Assembly (NCBI GenBank): GCA_030407085.1
Contig: CM059584.1
Location: forward strand, 143,086,001-143,150,000
Direction of reading: 5' to 3'
Source of the DNA: Trichopria drosophilae
Lineage: Eukaryota; Arthropoda; Insecta; Hymenoptera; Diapriidae
Length of the DNA stretch: 64,000 nucleotides
This document shows, in pieces, positions 24,036-35,580 of the stretch. The notes below the pieces were generated by a model. It did not search any database, was not told where the DNA came from, and saw only the letters and a program-made list of their open reading frames with translations. The position numbers and the translations under genes were made by a program. Numbering within the stretch: the stretch's first letter is position 1; each line of letters begins with the position of its first letter.

Positions 24036-24603
24036 CACCAATGAGAATGACGGAATCGGAAACAAGCCCGCCGTTGCAGCCATCGAGGTTCGCACTTCCG
24101 TCCCTCCCCATTTCCTTAGCCCCCTATACATATAGTATGTAAGTTATCATCTTTGAGACCTTAAAAAGTAATTCCCACTCGGAAAAAAATTCGACCTTGG
24201 AACATTATAGAATGGTCTAATCGTTTGACTATGCTATTTTGAAACTCATTGCTAGGTTGTGAAAAGTTTTCTCCTTTAACAACATGCCCTTTTTTCTGTA
24301 CGTTGTTCCGTTATTCCGTTAATGATGAGATCTTCCTAGATTGTCTTCTATTATATCAATCCATTTATAGCAAATTCGACTTTTTCTAATGCAAATGGTC
24401 ATGTCCAATAGTAGAGGCAATTTACTTATCCTTCCTTCAGACGGATGTAGTCAGATGAAACGAACTATTAGTGAGCTTAGTGTATAGAACCATTACCCAA
24501 TAGCAAATAGGATAGTACAATAACGTGGAAAAGTTGCCGAATAAAATTCGACGCAGAAAGTAGCATCATTTCATTACTATTCGTCACTCATATGTTTATC
24601 ATT

Positions 24604-24821
24604 AATTGGGTGTCATGGAAGAAGAACCGGTCAGAGGCTCAAAGCCAGTAATAGACAGGAGTCAGACAAAAAAATCGAATTAAAAAAAATGTTTGAAATT
24701 CTCTATATGGCGGTATTTTTTTTTCAATTCGAGTTTTCGAAGTCGATTTTAGTTGTCTGACTCCTGTCTGTTATTACTGGCTTCGAGCGCTTAACCGGTC
24801 ATTCTTCCTTGACACTCAATT
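24604..24821. mobile_element. Foldback MITE with TIRs of about 75 bp
   Basis: The left arm at 24604-24676 has ATTGGGTGTCATGGAAGAAG, AACCGGT, AAGCCAGTAATA and GACAGGAGTCAGACAA. The right arm at 24742-24821 is its inverse with few changes. TCGAATT plus an A run is inverted further inside. The spacer is short and non-coding. A target-site duplication was not identified. Confidence 0.85.
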
Positions 24822-24829
24822 TGACACCT

Positions 24830-25477
24830 TTGAAACTGCGTTATTAAAGGGCGAAATGATGTTAAAATTTTACGACAATTCGTCCGTTCGGGGCAACATG
24901 GTTCTACTTAGTGTTAACAATAAAGACTGTTCAATCGACAGCGATAACAATGATGAGGATGACGATTATGATTATTAGTTGTTTGTTTCTATCTTATTAT
25001 ATTTCTTTGTTACGTACGTAAATAGTTTTTAATAGTTACTTTTCACTAGTATCAGAGTATTATAACACTATGGTAAATAATAGTGATACGTGTATTATGT
25101 AAAATATTATGTTCGAAACTTTAAAAATAAAGTATTATAAATTGCAAATTGAAAAGAATAAAAATTCGTAGCTCCAAGTGCAAAGTAGTTTTTCTTAAAA
25201 AAAAGGTAGGAATAATGACAAGTAACCGAAGGATATGACGCAAACTAGAAATTGTATTCAGGGAATGTTTACTACTTTTTGTAGCTGGAGCCACAACTTG
25301 TTTCATACCAACTAACTAATAAATATTTCCCTGTAAAATCCATACGTTTTTTCAATACCTTTATAACCCACACCAAGGTCGCTCTCATCCTATACTTGAA
25401 AAAATGTGATATTATTTATATTTATTGACATATATAATTAATCCCTCAATTTTAGGAAGACATCGTTTTATCAAAAG
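24830..25477. other. AT-rich spacer left of the LINE
   Basis: A polypyrimidine-rich stretch ending TTTTAG at 25452 could serve as a 3' splice site just before the segment interrupted by the LINE. Otherwise nothing is recognised. Confidence 0.35.
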
Positions 25478-25496
25478 TACTCTTGATTTATAGTAG
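25478..25496. repeat. Target-site duplication, left copy
   Basis: TACTCTTGATTTATAGTAG occurs here and at 28915-28933. It flanks the LINE exactly. The last few bases blend with the (ACT)n tail, so the true duplication is 16-19 bp. Confidence 0.93.
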
Positions 25497-25694
25497 TAGT
25501 AGTAGTATATTTTACTCTCTTATGGGGTACAACCTGTTGAGAGGTGAGGTGAGTTCCGGAATAGACCGAAAACTTAATTCGCAGATACAAGGATAAAAAC
25601 CACAAAATAAACGCAAAACGCAGGGAATATAAAATATTAAAAAAAGATAAGAATAAAACAGAGCAAAAGCGCAGTACATTTAGTAACACTAGAA

Positions 25695-26681
25695 CTAGTC
25701 GCCAGACAAGAATTGTCTTCGCACGAGTATTGCTCTTATGAATTTACATAAGGTTTTCGCTGAGAAAAGGTCAGGTTTACAGATCAAAGTACAAAAAATG
25801 TTATTCGGAGAACACGCGGATACATTTGCAACAAAATCACGTCTCACTGGTGCGAGTATGGGGCATTCCGTAAAAATGTGACATAGAGAATCGGGGACAT
25901 TCATATTACATAACGAGCATGGCGATTGGGGATTATAGATGAGACGCATACCGGCGAGAGAAAGCGAACGCGTGAAGACTGTCGCTAATCTGAGCTGAGC
26001 TCTTACTCTTAGATAAGGGAGAGGCAGACGAGGCGGATACAGCATATACGACGAGTCGCTGAGCTGACGGTAGAGTGGTAGCTGAATATTTTCGGAGTTA
26101 AAATATCTTGCTAAATCTTTAGCTCTGCAAGAATCTGCATATTTAGCAATTAGTCGCGGACCAACGCTCGCCCAGGACTCAGCGTCAAAGCTGCCCCGCA
26201 GGACATCAACCTCCACTTCATCCAATAGGGAGAAAAGCTGCGTGAGCCAGTTACGGGGCTCTTCTGGAGATATCACGGATAATTCTCTTAAGCGAATAAG
26301 TAAAATCTTGGGCAGCCTTGAGTCGGGAAGTCGGAGGGTCTTAATTACCCATTTTATCGATCGATTTAGTATCTCAACCGCAATCGGAGTGATACCGAGT
26401 TCTAATCGTATTATATAAGCCGGGGTGTTTCTTGGCAAATGGAGAAGTCTTTTGAAAAAGTCGATTTGCACCGACTCCAGCCTATCCAAGTGGCGGAGAG
26501 CCCAAAACGGAGCCGCGTATAATAGTACCGATGTAACCATAGCTTTGTACAGTTTCCAGTATGCGTCCCATGCGTCGATTTTAGCGGAATTTATTACGGC
26601 TAGGGACGCGGCTGCTGCGGCCCTTGTTCGAGTAACGGTGTCCTCCGAGGGCTGAAGGCCTGACGTTGATGATGAAAACAC
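25695..26681 (-). pseudogene. LINE ORF2, C-terminal thumb and zinc knuckle
   Basis: This is the direct continuation of the reverse transcriptase reading frame after a frameshift, not a separate gene. The start of this frame (LGIVFSSST, just upstream of 26681) is the block that normally follows the YADD region. The middle part (residues 38-110, WDAYWKLYKAMVTSVLLYAA onward) is the thumb/connection. CSLCNMNVPDSLCHIFTEC at residues 255-273 gives the C-x2-C...H-x4-C zinc knuckle (C255, C258, H268, C273) found at the end of I, R1 and related LINE proteins, where it is thought to bind nucleic acid. The frame closes at 25695. Total ORF2 left is about 1,070 codons. Confidence 0.9.
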
Positions 26682-26686
26682 TATAC

Positions 26687-28914
26687 CTAAAAGACGCTTT
26701 TTACTTCGACTGGAATATTATTGAAAAGAAAGCCTCTTGAGAACTGATCGAGCGGACCGGCTCTTCTGAAACAGATTATCTTAGTTTTCTCGACATTTAC
26801 AGTGAGCCGGTTAATCGAGCAGTAGTCAGAGAGGATTTTAAGCTTACGGCGAAGGTCTGAGGGGGAAAAAGCAAGAATGGTAAGGTCATCGGCATAGAGG
26901 AGCATTAGCAGATCCGTGGATCTGGTAACATCCACTCCGCGTACCTTATTGTCTCGAAAAAAAGTAACTATGTCTGACAAATATAATATAAACAACAACG
27001 GACTCAGAATTTCGCCTTGAAGTACGCCTACCGTTACGTTAAATCGCGACGTTTCCCCGTTTTCCTTGTTATACAGTACTGACGCAGAGCGATAAAGCAC
27101 ACTAAGCACCCTGACGAATTTTGCGCTAACACCTAGTCCAAGTATCTTTCGCCATAGCAGATCGTGAGGGACGGAATCAAAGGCTCTCTTAAAGTCCACA
27201 AAAAGGTTATAAAGTTTCGCGTTCCGGCGCCTCAAAACGACCTGCGCGGAGGCGAGAAGGCAGAAGATATTATCCTCCGTCCCTCTCCCACCGCGAAAGC
27301 CGGATTGTTCTTCCGGTAGGATGTCTCTCTGCGTAGCCCACTTGGACAGGCGTGTACATAGGATCTGTGAAAAAATTTTCGCTAGTGCGTTAGTTATTGC
27401 GATTAACCGGTAGTTAGAAGGATCGTTACGGGCGCCCTTCTTATACAAAGTAAAGATCGTCGAATCAGCCCATCCTAACGGGAAGGCTTCCGCCGTAAAA
27501 ATTCTATTAAAGAGCGAAAGAAGGAGAGAAAGCCATTGATCGTCCATATGCTTAAACAGTTCCGCAGGTATTTTATCTGGACCAATGGCCTTTCCTACCT
27601 TCAGGGTCCTTAGACTTTCCCTAAGTTCAGACACAGAGAAAGGTGAGTCCAGCGCGGGATCAAAAGTACCAAAATACTGCACGGGCGGCAATTCTATCTC
27701 CGGAAAGATCTCGCGGAAGAACGCATTCCAGTTTTCGTCTGACACTTGATGGCGTAGTGTAGGTTTCGAACGAAATTGGCGTACTGCAGACCAAAAATCT
27801 GCTGAGTTACGGACTTCCGCGAATCTGTCGGCAATATTAGAGTCGTAAGAGAGTTTTTTGGCAGCTAGTAAATTTGAGTAACACCTACGGGATTCTTTGA
27901 ATTCTTCCAAAACGGCCGCGCTGTATCCAGACCCCCTCATATGTCTCAGGGTGCGAGCTAATGACCTCTTAGCGGAAAGACATTCCTTGTCAAACCACTT
28001 TTTCCTGAATCCTAACGGCGAGAGGTTATTGCTAATAACATAGTCTTTTAAAAGGCCGGAAGAAAGCGCCGAGTTGCGAATCGTTACAGTTAAATTGTTA
28101 TAGCACTCGTCGAGATCATTACAAACAGCAGAAACAGTGGTTTGAAACGAGGCCGCGAGAAACGCATGATATAATGTAAACGCACTAGTTGCCCCGTCCG
28201 AGGGGTTCTGAAAACGAGTCACACGACGCAATACAGAGCTTTGAGCAGGTGTCTGCGAAGAAGAGTTATCTTCGAAGAGATAGAGTTCCACTGACACTGG
28301 CAAATGGTCAGAGCCATAAAGATCATCGCCTATCACAAGATCGTGAATATAATGAACATGCGGTATCGAGATCCAGACAAGGTCAACAACACTGAAACCC
28401 CTCTGTCCGAGAAAAGTATAATGCGCAGGAAAATCACTTAACGTTCGACCGTTTAATAAAACAAAATTGTTTATGGACATAAAATCGGACAAAATGGTTC
28501 CGCGTTGGTTGAGATTCACGTCATAGGATCGTCTACAAACTCGCACAGAGGACTCTTCAAAAATTTGAGCTACGTCACTTAATGGGTCAGACGGACCCAT
28601 CCGACAGTTAAAATCGCCTCTCAAGATGAAAATACAGTCTGGAAACTGTTCATTCAGTGAGTCTAGAATAATTTGTAGGGAGGAGAGCAGTGGTTCTAAA
28701 TCGGAGAGAGGAAAGTAATAAAAGGAGCCGACAATTAAATTTAGCGGATTCATATTTAATTTATAAAAGAGCCAATGAGGTGACGAATTTAGCAGAGTGA
28801 AACTAGAGTTAGGATCAATTAAAGACAAAAGGCCTCCGCTACAACGGCCAAAATTACTGGTGCGGATGGCTGGTGAATTAATCACTGAATGATCAGTAAG
28901 CAGATCCTCTGCGC
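26687..28914 (-). pseudogene. LINE ORF2, endonuclease and reverse transcriptase part
   Basis: This encodes the end of an APE-type endonuclease and a full reverse transcriptase, which together nick target DNA and copy the element RNA at the nick. Counting from the GTG at 28885 (the frame is open upstream to the truncation), GDFN lies at residues 90-93, VVDLVW at 166-171 and GSDHLP at 191-196, with the catalytic His at 194. Reverse transcriptase motifs follow: GPDKIPAELF (435-444), EEQSGFRGGRGTED (525-538), VDFKRAFDSVPH (563-574), GVLQGEILSPLLF (620-632) and YADD (664-667). All visible catalytic aspartates are intact. The frame ends at 26687 because of a one- or two-base change just before a conserved LG-type block, and it continues in another frame at 26681. 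The N-terminal endonuclease residues and any ORF1 are missing, so the copy cannot move by itself. Confidence 0.93.
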
Positions 28915-28933
28915 TACTCTTGATTTATAGTAG
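28915..28933. repeat. Target-site duplication, right copy
   Basis: Exact partner of 25478-25496. Confidence 0.93.
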
Positions 28934-29232
28934 GATTTTAGTACAAACTGAAGGTAGCTGCTGCTTAGTGTTAGATGTTTCAATTAAAGGCATATACTTA
29001 TTACGAATACGTTGTGCCGTTTACCATGCACATTTTCAAAAGTTAGAGCATTTATTTTTTGTCCACGGATACGACGCTATGATATTTCAACTCAACATTT
29101 AAAGAGGAAATGATCTAGATCAGCTATTTGGATTTACGGTACTTCCCGAAATTGGCGATAAAATAGAAGTGCAAGTAGACAGCAATTCTAATCGCACTCA
29201 ACTATTATATCTAAGACGATGGAACGAAATGG
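28920..29232 (+). pseudogene. Open stretch split by the LINE, unknown protein
   Basis: From the target-site duplication, one frame runs 104 codons to a TGA at 29230 with a single TAA at 29100. The first part includes VLDVSIKGIYLLRIRCAVYH and HGYDAMIFQLNI. After the TAA come GNDLDQLFGFTVLPEIGDKI and LLYLRRWNEMEDS. If the LINE is removed, the same frame extends left to 25453, directly after TTTTAG, a possible 3' splice site. I recognise no family. It may be a decayed exon, an older transposon fragment or a chance frame. Confidence 0.3.
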
Positions 29233-29343
29233 AGGATTCTTGATAAATGAAGGAATGAAAATATTTATTAAAGGGTGGTGGCAGCAATAGCTGAATTACC
29301 TTCAATCTATATTACAATATCGATTCATAGTATATACATTGAT

Positions 29344-30060
29344 GGCAAAAAGTCAGGGAACGGTCAAATATTTTAAAAACCACCAATACCAAAGATTTTT
29401 AACAAAATCTATCTTTTTGGGGGGTTTGCCATCTCTAAGAGGGCACTGGGGAAACGAGGCGGGTGGAAAATCTAAAATGACAATTTCAATTTTATGTTCG
29501 TTTATTGATGGTACTTTAAAGAGGTCCGTGAAGTAATTGTTTAAATTGTCTATATCGGCGACATGCATCTTCTTTAACCAATCTCAGGTTTGTGTGCTCT
29601 GACTACAGGATCTTAGGAGAGTTACAAAGAGAATGCAGTGTGGGCTTTATGAACAAGTCTATAAATTTTTGTGCGCATAGATTTGAAATCCACATAAGCT
29701 AAAAGATCCCCGGTTCTCTTATACTGTTTATATAATAAGGTATGGCATGTTTGTTACGTCGTTTTATATCCTGTAAGAACCAAGGATTATAGTTATTCTC
29801 AGGAATAAATGTTGTTCTAAGTGCATGTGTGTTACTAAACGTGAGCCAGAGTTTTCAATAGATGGAGCAGCTTTCAGCCAAAAAGCATTTGTTGCTTCTA
29901 TGGATGATTGTTTGCTTCTGCTATTTTTTCATTTTACATAGATACATCAGATAGTTTGTATAGAGGTGGACCTACAGATTCACCGTGAGACACAATTTAA
30001 GCATCACGAACGAGGCAGTCGATCCAAGAAGAAAAGTTAACGTTTAAATGAGTGCAATAG
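29344..30060 (-). pseudogene. Second LINE remnant, endonuclease to reverse transcriptase linker
   Basis: On the minus strand several short frames in order match the linker region of LINE ORF2: THALRTTFIPENNYNPWF (about 29835-29780), QDIKRRNKHAIP, then in a shifted frame AYVDFKSMRTKIYRLVHK (about 29700-29650), then NLNNYFTDLFKVPS near 29545, as expected just before the reverse transcriptase fingers. Weaker pieces (SSWIDCLVRDA, PPLYKLSDVSM) extend to about 30060. Many stops and frame changes show an old copy, and the reverse transcriptase itself is absent. It differs from the intact LINE beside it and looks closer to CR1/Jockey-type elements. Confidence 0.65.
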
Positions 30061-32089
30061 ATTTTTTTTTTCAGTTTTCCATGATAAATTTAAGTGACGT
30101 ATTAATTTACTTTCAATAGAAGATTATGAAATCACTTATTACGTGAATCAAATATGATTTTTATGAATTCAGACCGATCTATGTCTAATTGTTGTTTTCA
30201 CTCAATATAAAAGAAATTGTTTTATTAATTATGAGGTATATTGAGAACAGTCAAACCACGGAGAAAAACACGACAAAAAGCAGCAAAAATTAATAGCAAG
30301 ATAAAAAAGCTTTTACAATAAAAACTTAAGAATAAAAACAAATACATTCTTTATTAAAACGCAAATGAATAAACTACAATTTCCTAACCCAGTCTGACCT
30401 AACATAGCCTTCTTACTTTTCGGAACACATTGAATACACATATTTAAACTCATTAATTTTCTTTTACATAGTATAAACATGCAAAACATATTAATACTTT
30501 CGCAAACATTAATGTACATCCTACATTTTAAATATATCATAATACTGAGACACCGAAATGACACCCATATAATACTTAATTCTTTGTTCTTGATCACTAA
30601 TCGAGGACTGTATATAAATCAGCAAATTATGTTCTTAACATCAAGTTTTATTTTTAATAAAAAAATCCCCTGAATAAAATGATAGTTTGAAATTAAAAAA
30701 AACAGTCTTGTTGATATAAAATACAATAATTTTGAGACAAACAAAGCTATTTCAACTAGTAATATACTAAATTCAAATTCCTGATTTTTTTTTAATTAAA
30801 AAAAGTTTTTACTTTATTTTAAATAAAAAGGGTAACGAAATTATGTTTTAAATTCAAATAACTTTAAATGAACCTTGGATATTCAAAAATAATTCAAAAT
30901 AAAAAGGAACTGATTGAAATTAAAGAAAGAGTCGCATACACTCCGAATTTAATTGTCCACTAAACATTTAGACTTGTAATACTTTTTTGAAATGCACTCC
31001 TACAAATCTTCATTTAAATTGCCAATATCAATAAGAGAATATTATAAAGTGTACTTATCAAAATGTTTAATCTCGGCAGATTTAATACATAAGCGGTCCT
31101 CAATATTAACCCGTCCTGGGAGTACTAGTCAACACTTCAACGCACACCCACTCTAGGCGACGCTATATCCAGGCGTACGAGTATTAATAGATTAATTCAC
31201 CCTTCATTTCATTTCAAGAGTCGTATTGGATGGTCGCACTGAACGATAATTCAATTAGGGGACGCCATCTCTCAGAAAATTAGACAAACAGGAAAAACAG
31301 ACATTGTTGTAAACTAATTAACAAGTGTAATAAATCGATGGAGAAAACCAAGATTTATAGCACCTTCTAAGTTACTTCACTGTGCTGACGCAACAATACC
31401 TGCAGCGATTTAAATTCGAAATCTTGTTCAATTTACCAGTTTGCTAGAATCGAATATTATTTAAAACTGCTTACTTGTTTAATAACAAATTTCAACATAA
31501 GAGCTTTTCTGAAACTGGTTATTCGAAGTTTCAGTGTTCCGCAAGTTGCGTGACGTCTTCGAAAACAGATATTTTCATGTCTAATTGACGTGGTAAGGAA
31601 AAACGATTTCCTGTGCTAAAGAGAGAATCCCTGCCACGGAATGAAGGGAACAGTTAAGAATTATGGGCTAGAACTATCAACTGGTATAACCAAGCTAAAA
31701 CATAAGAAAATAGTTTTTTGCAATCTTTAATAATAATCATAATACTTTGCACCTCAATTGCTTAATTGTAAAAAATGTAGTTTAAATGCTAATGATTGGT
31801 AGTTTTTTTTAATTTATTTGAAAATACTTGGTACTTACTAGTGAAACTGTAACTAAGGGTACTTAACTGAATTTTACTTCATAGATGATGTTCCCATTAA
31901 CATTTTTTGAGAGTATTCCTGAGCAGGCAACTTTTTCGAAACTCCTCATCCCTATAGGACTTAAAATGCGTGTAAATATTGTAACCCATTGTTGAGGGTT
32001 GTTCCTTTTTCTAAGGGCTTTTCTAGACGAAACGTATGCGTAGAGTGAAGGGAAAGAGCAGCGTCCCTTGTACCAACTATGTTATTTAA
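30061..32089. other. AT-rich spacer
   Basis: There is no coding feature. Segments at 31100-31290 and 31540-31660 are a little more complex and CpG-bearing than the rest and may be regulatory, without direct support. Confidence 0.35.
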
Positions 32090-32420
32090 ATGAGCCCCCG
32101 TTTGTTAATTTGAAAGCTTGGCATGGCATACGCGACAAGTACAAAGCACGGCCGGCACCCTGACAATTTTCAGCTTAAGTGCGGATCATTCTTCTTGTAC
32201 GATCTCGTGTGACACCGCGGTTGGGGGATGGGCGTTCTACAAAAAGTCACTGCCTGGTCTAACGAGATAAAGCTGTTGTAGATAAGACGAGTTATAGTGG
32301 TCTCGTTTCTCCGACTGAATAGTGCCATCGCTCTTCGATTAAAACCGCGGTTTTAACTCGAAAGGTCGCTAGAGTACCAAAGGTCGAGCTTGCGCTCCAG
32401 CACGTACGGCTAATTTCCGT
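32090..32420. other. CpG-rich complex islet
   Basis: High-complexity, CpG-bearing sequence in AT-rich DNA with no open frame of note. It contains the palindrome AACCGCGGTT at 32343-32352. This composition resembles insect conserved non-coding DNA, but conservation cannot be tested here. Confidence 0.3.
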
Positions 32421-33073
32421 TGGACACTTTAAAAAATACGATTACGACATTTTTCCCTTCTTTTCTTCTGAATGTAGAGGCTTTATCAAACGATATATCC
32501 ACAGAAATTATTCCGACTTAGTTGATATATTGTATGGAAATTAAGATGAGTACTAAATTACAAATTATTATTCTATACTAAATTTACTTTCTTTAACCGC
32601 AAAACGTAAAGTTTCGATAAGAAGGTAATCTGATAAAGTATTTAAAAAAAGTTATCAATATCCAGATATCATACGTCTAATTTTAAATGTATTAAAAACT
32701 CTTGCTGCCGGAGACTTCGCATATCATATTGTTTAATATTTCATAGAAATTAGAAGCCAATTTTCTTAAAAATCGTCTAATTCGTTATTCTAAATGTAGA
32801 AATTTAAAAAAATACCCAAGAAACAAAACTTAAATAATTTTAAGAAGTACTGTTTAAATTAAGAAACGATTATCCAGTAGACCTTAAGTTATGACAAACT
32901 GAAAATACAAATTTTAAGAAAAACGCGTTTAAGTCCAGAAGGTATAGCAGCATCGACTGAACCATCATAACATTACTTGGATTGTCATGAAATTTCGAGA
33001 TAATACGCATTGGTTTTAAAAAATTAAAATAAGAAATAGTTGTTTTCACCACTCAGTTTTTCATGATATTGTA
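32421..33073. other. AT-rich spacer
   Basis: Nothing supported. Confidence 0.4.
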
Positions 33074-33375
33074 TGATTTCTGCCTCCAAGATGGAACCTC
33101 CGAAACTAACAAATTCGGTTAGAGTATGATGACAATTAACATCTAAAGGCGAATTCGATTGTTTTATGATGCGGGAAAGTTAAAAAAAAACGCCGTTAAA
33201 TCCGCGGATTATACAAAGGAAAATGTAGTCATTTCAGTAGTAAAAGGCCGCTCTGTGTGTTGTTCGTAGTAGGTGCGGACCGTTACTACTTAGAATCCAG
33301 CACTTTTCTATGTATAATCCGCGACTTTGACAACGATTTTTTAAACTTTCCCAGATGATTCGAGGGCGGAAATCA
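33074..33375 (+). mobile_element. MITE-like repeat family 1, copy 2
   Basis: 302 bp bounded by TGATTTCTGCC and the inverse of TGATTTCCGCC. A long inner inverted pair joins GGGAAAGTTAAAAA..CGCCG and CCGCGGATTATACA (33171-33218) with TGTATAATCCGCGACTTTG and TTTTTTAAACTTTCCC (about 33314-33354). CAAGATGG.ACCTCCGAAAC and GTTACTACTT are shared with the copy at 9955-10200. There is no coding capacity. Confidence 0.75.
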
Positions 33376-34727
33376 CTTATACTCGTGCGGATCCTCCTTT
33401 ATATATTAAAATCTGATATTATTAAAAAACAAAAAAATGGGTTATTTTTTTCTTATTAGAAGCACGTGAACAATCAGATTCAGTATTTTTTTCTTTGTTT
33501 ATTTCTTCTTTCATATTAAGGTGGATTCATGATTATCTGCCTTATGCTAGTGAAGGCGAATATTCAACCTAACACAAGTGCTAATTAATTCTTCTACTAG
33601 TGGTGTGTCCACGGCTGGGCCTTTCTTTGTATATTTTGAATCGTTTATTAGTGCATTTATTAAACGTAATTATTTATTAATGAATTTTTAATTTCGCTCA
33701 TTTCTGTGTGCAAGAAGATAATTCTTGTATATTTGACTGAATATATTGCAAGGTATATTCTTAATTATCACTATTAAAAATCCTTAGTTATTATTAAAAT
33801 AAAAAATATTGAGCTATTGATATTGTTAATATCGCATCAGATATTTAAGAAAATTACCGGTTTATTTAATAGATTTAATCTCAGTAATATGAGATATCAA
33901 ATTGTCCACTGTATATTTCTTGAATTTTAAATTAATTCGTTTCAATGAACCCGTATTTAAAGTATATCTGCAGGTAGTAAAAAATAAAAACTTACAACAA
34001 TGGTTTACATGTTTGACTTTATTTTGAGCGTGATGTCAGCATTTACAAGACTTCATGCGATTATATTTTAATGCTCATACATCTGTGTTAATTGACGATT
34101 TTTCATAGTTTTGCATGACCTATCAAAATTTACTAATAACAAATGGATTACTATTGTAAATTATCTCTGCATCGTATTCTCGTTCAGAATGTATTCTCTT
34201 GTTTGTTTACACGTGTGATAAAACCAAAAGGAATTAAATTCTGCAGCTGCACTTTATACGACACGTTGCTCTAAACATGTGAGTGGTTTTCATATAAACG
34301 GAGACATGACATTGTAATTAGCGTCTACTAATTTGAGCATTCGTTTATGGACCTATGGATGTGCGACAAACAATTCGATGTTGGATACTCACCATTTAAA
34401 TTACGGGAGGTTAATCATTATTGGAAATGTACGTCATGCGATAATAATCCCAAAATAAACCGTAAAAGGTTTGTATTGATTTATAATAAAGTAAATTCTA
34501 TTTTAGTAATATTATTTTTAATGCGAAAGATTTATATATTATAGAGTTATTTTATTATTACAGCCACGACATCAGTAATGATGTCCAAATATTTTTTGAT
34601 ATTATAATTTGTTAATATAAACATACTAAATTCCTTCATGGAAAAATAAGTTGAAGCAGATTTCAAGATGAGAAGGCCAAGCACAAATGGCGTATCAAAA
34701 TTCGTAAGAGTTGCCAAAATTTATTTT
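33376..34727. other. AT-rich spacer
   Basis: A 65-codon frame at 34347-34544 is not recognisable. No repeat or RNA gene was supported. Confidence 0.35.
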
Positions 34728-35580
34728 TCGATATACTATGCGTAAAATTTGATTTTACGCACCGTTTTTAGTGCGTAAAATACGATTTTACGCACTACTG
34801 CTGACCGGGGCATCATATTTGACCCACAAAAACAGCGCACAAATTTTACGCATAATATATCGAAAAATATCGTTCGGCACGCGTGCATAAGAATTCGATT
34901 TTACTCACCGGCCTATATAATCGCATGTTAAAAACGGTGCGTAAAATCGTATTTTACGCACTAGTATCGAAAAATACTATTTTTTCATAGTATGCGTAAA
35001 ATTGCACTGTAGGCACCTGAAATAGGCGCACGAATTTTATGCATACTATAAAAAAAAAAACTGTTTGGATACTCGAAATTAAATATTTAAAATTGCTAGT
35101 ATGTTAGAGTATGCGTAAAATTGTCTACTTCTTTCGGAAGCTATTGCGCACACTCGCAAGATGGAATGATGTTCAATGATGCGCAAGTAAGTTTTCAATG
35201 TGAATGTGAATGTCACCTTCGGCTCGGTCAGCAACCTTCACATTCACGGGAAAACCTTTTATGCACTTGAATCGAAACTACTATTAATCTATTTTTCTAT
35301 CTTAAACACCAGTCTAGAATTTTTAAAGCATAAAATTTTCCATTAAAATGTGCAAGATTCTCAGAAAAAGATGCCTATTGAATTTGTTGAACTTTTAGAG
35401 GGTTAAAATTGGACTGTAGGCACAGGAAACGGGAACACAAATTTAACGAATAACTAAAAAAAGTAATGTTGGCTACTCGAGAGTAGAAAATCCACTTTAC
35501 ACGCCGTCTCTATCTAATGGCTTAAAATGCGGTGTGTAAAATCGAATTTTACGCACTCCTATTGAAAGCTACTATTAAAA
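34728..35580. repeat. Array of perfect GTGCGTAAAAT hairpins
   Basis: Perfect inverted pairs with 3-nt loops occur at 34740-34760 (GCGTAAAAT/ATTTTACGC), 34771-34795 (GTGCGTAAAAT, loop ACG), 34937-34961 (GTGCGTAAAAT, loop CGT) and 35532-35556 (one arm changed to GTGTGTAAAAT). A second module, ATGCGTAAAATTGCACTGTA followed by GGCAC and a GAATTTTATGCATACTAT end, occurs at 34988-35050 and, diverged, at about 35405-35452. The modules alternate, so this is a set of tandem or nested copies about 250 bp long. A further piece lies at 50450-50560. Confidence 0.75.

Larger units (their letters stand above)
25497..28914 (-). mobile_element. 5'-truncated non-LTR retrotransposon (LINE)
   Basis: This 3.4-kb minus-strand copy is bounded by a 19-bp target-site duplication. 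The 3' end is a short (ACT)n microsatellite tail (plus-strand TAG repeats at 25497-25508), preceded by about 190 bp of 3' untranslated sequence. The 5' end is cut inside the endonuclease domain, since the frame is open right up to 28914. Coding order is endonuclease end, reverse transcriptase, C-terminal zinc knuckle. No RNase H domain was seen. Domain order and microsatellite tail fit the I/R1-type group, but I cannot fix the clade. An intact target-site duplication and only one frame break indicate a recent insertion. Confidence 0.93.
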
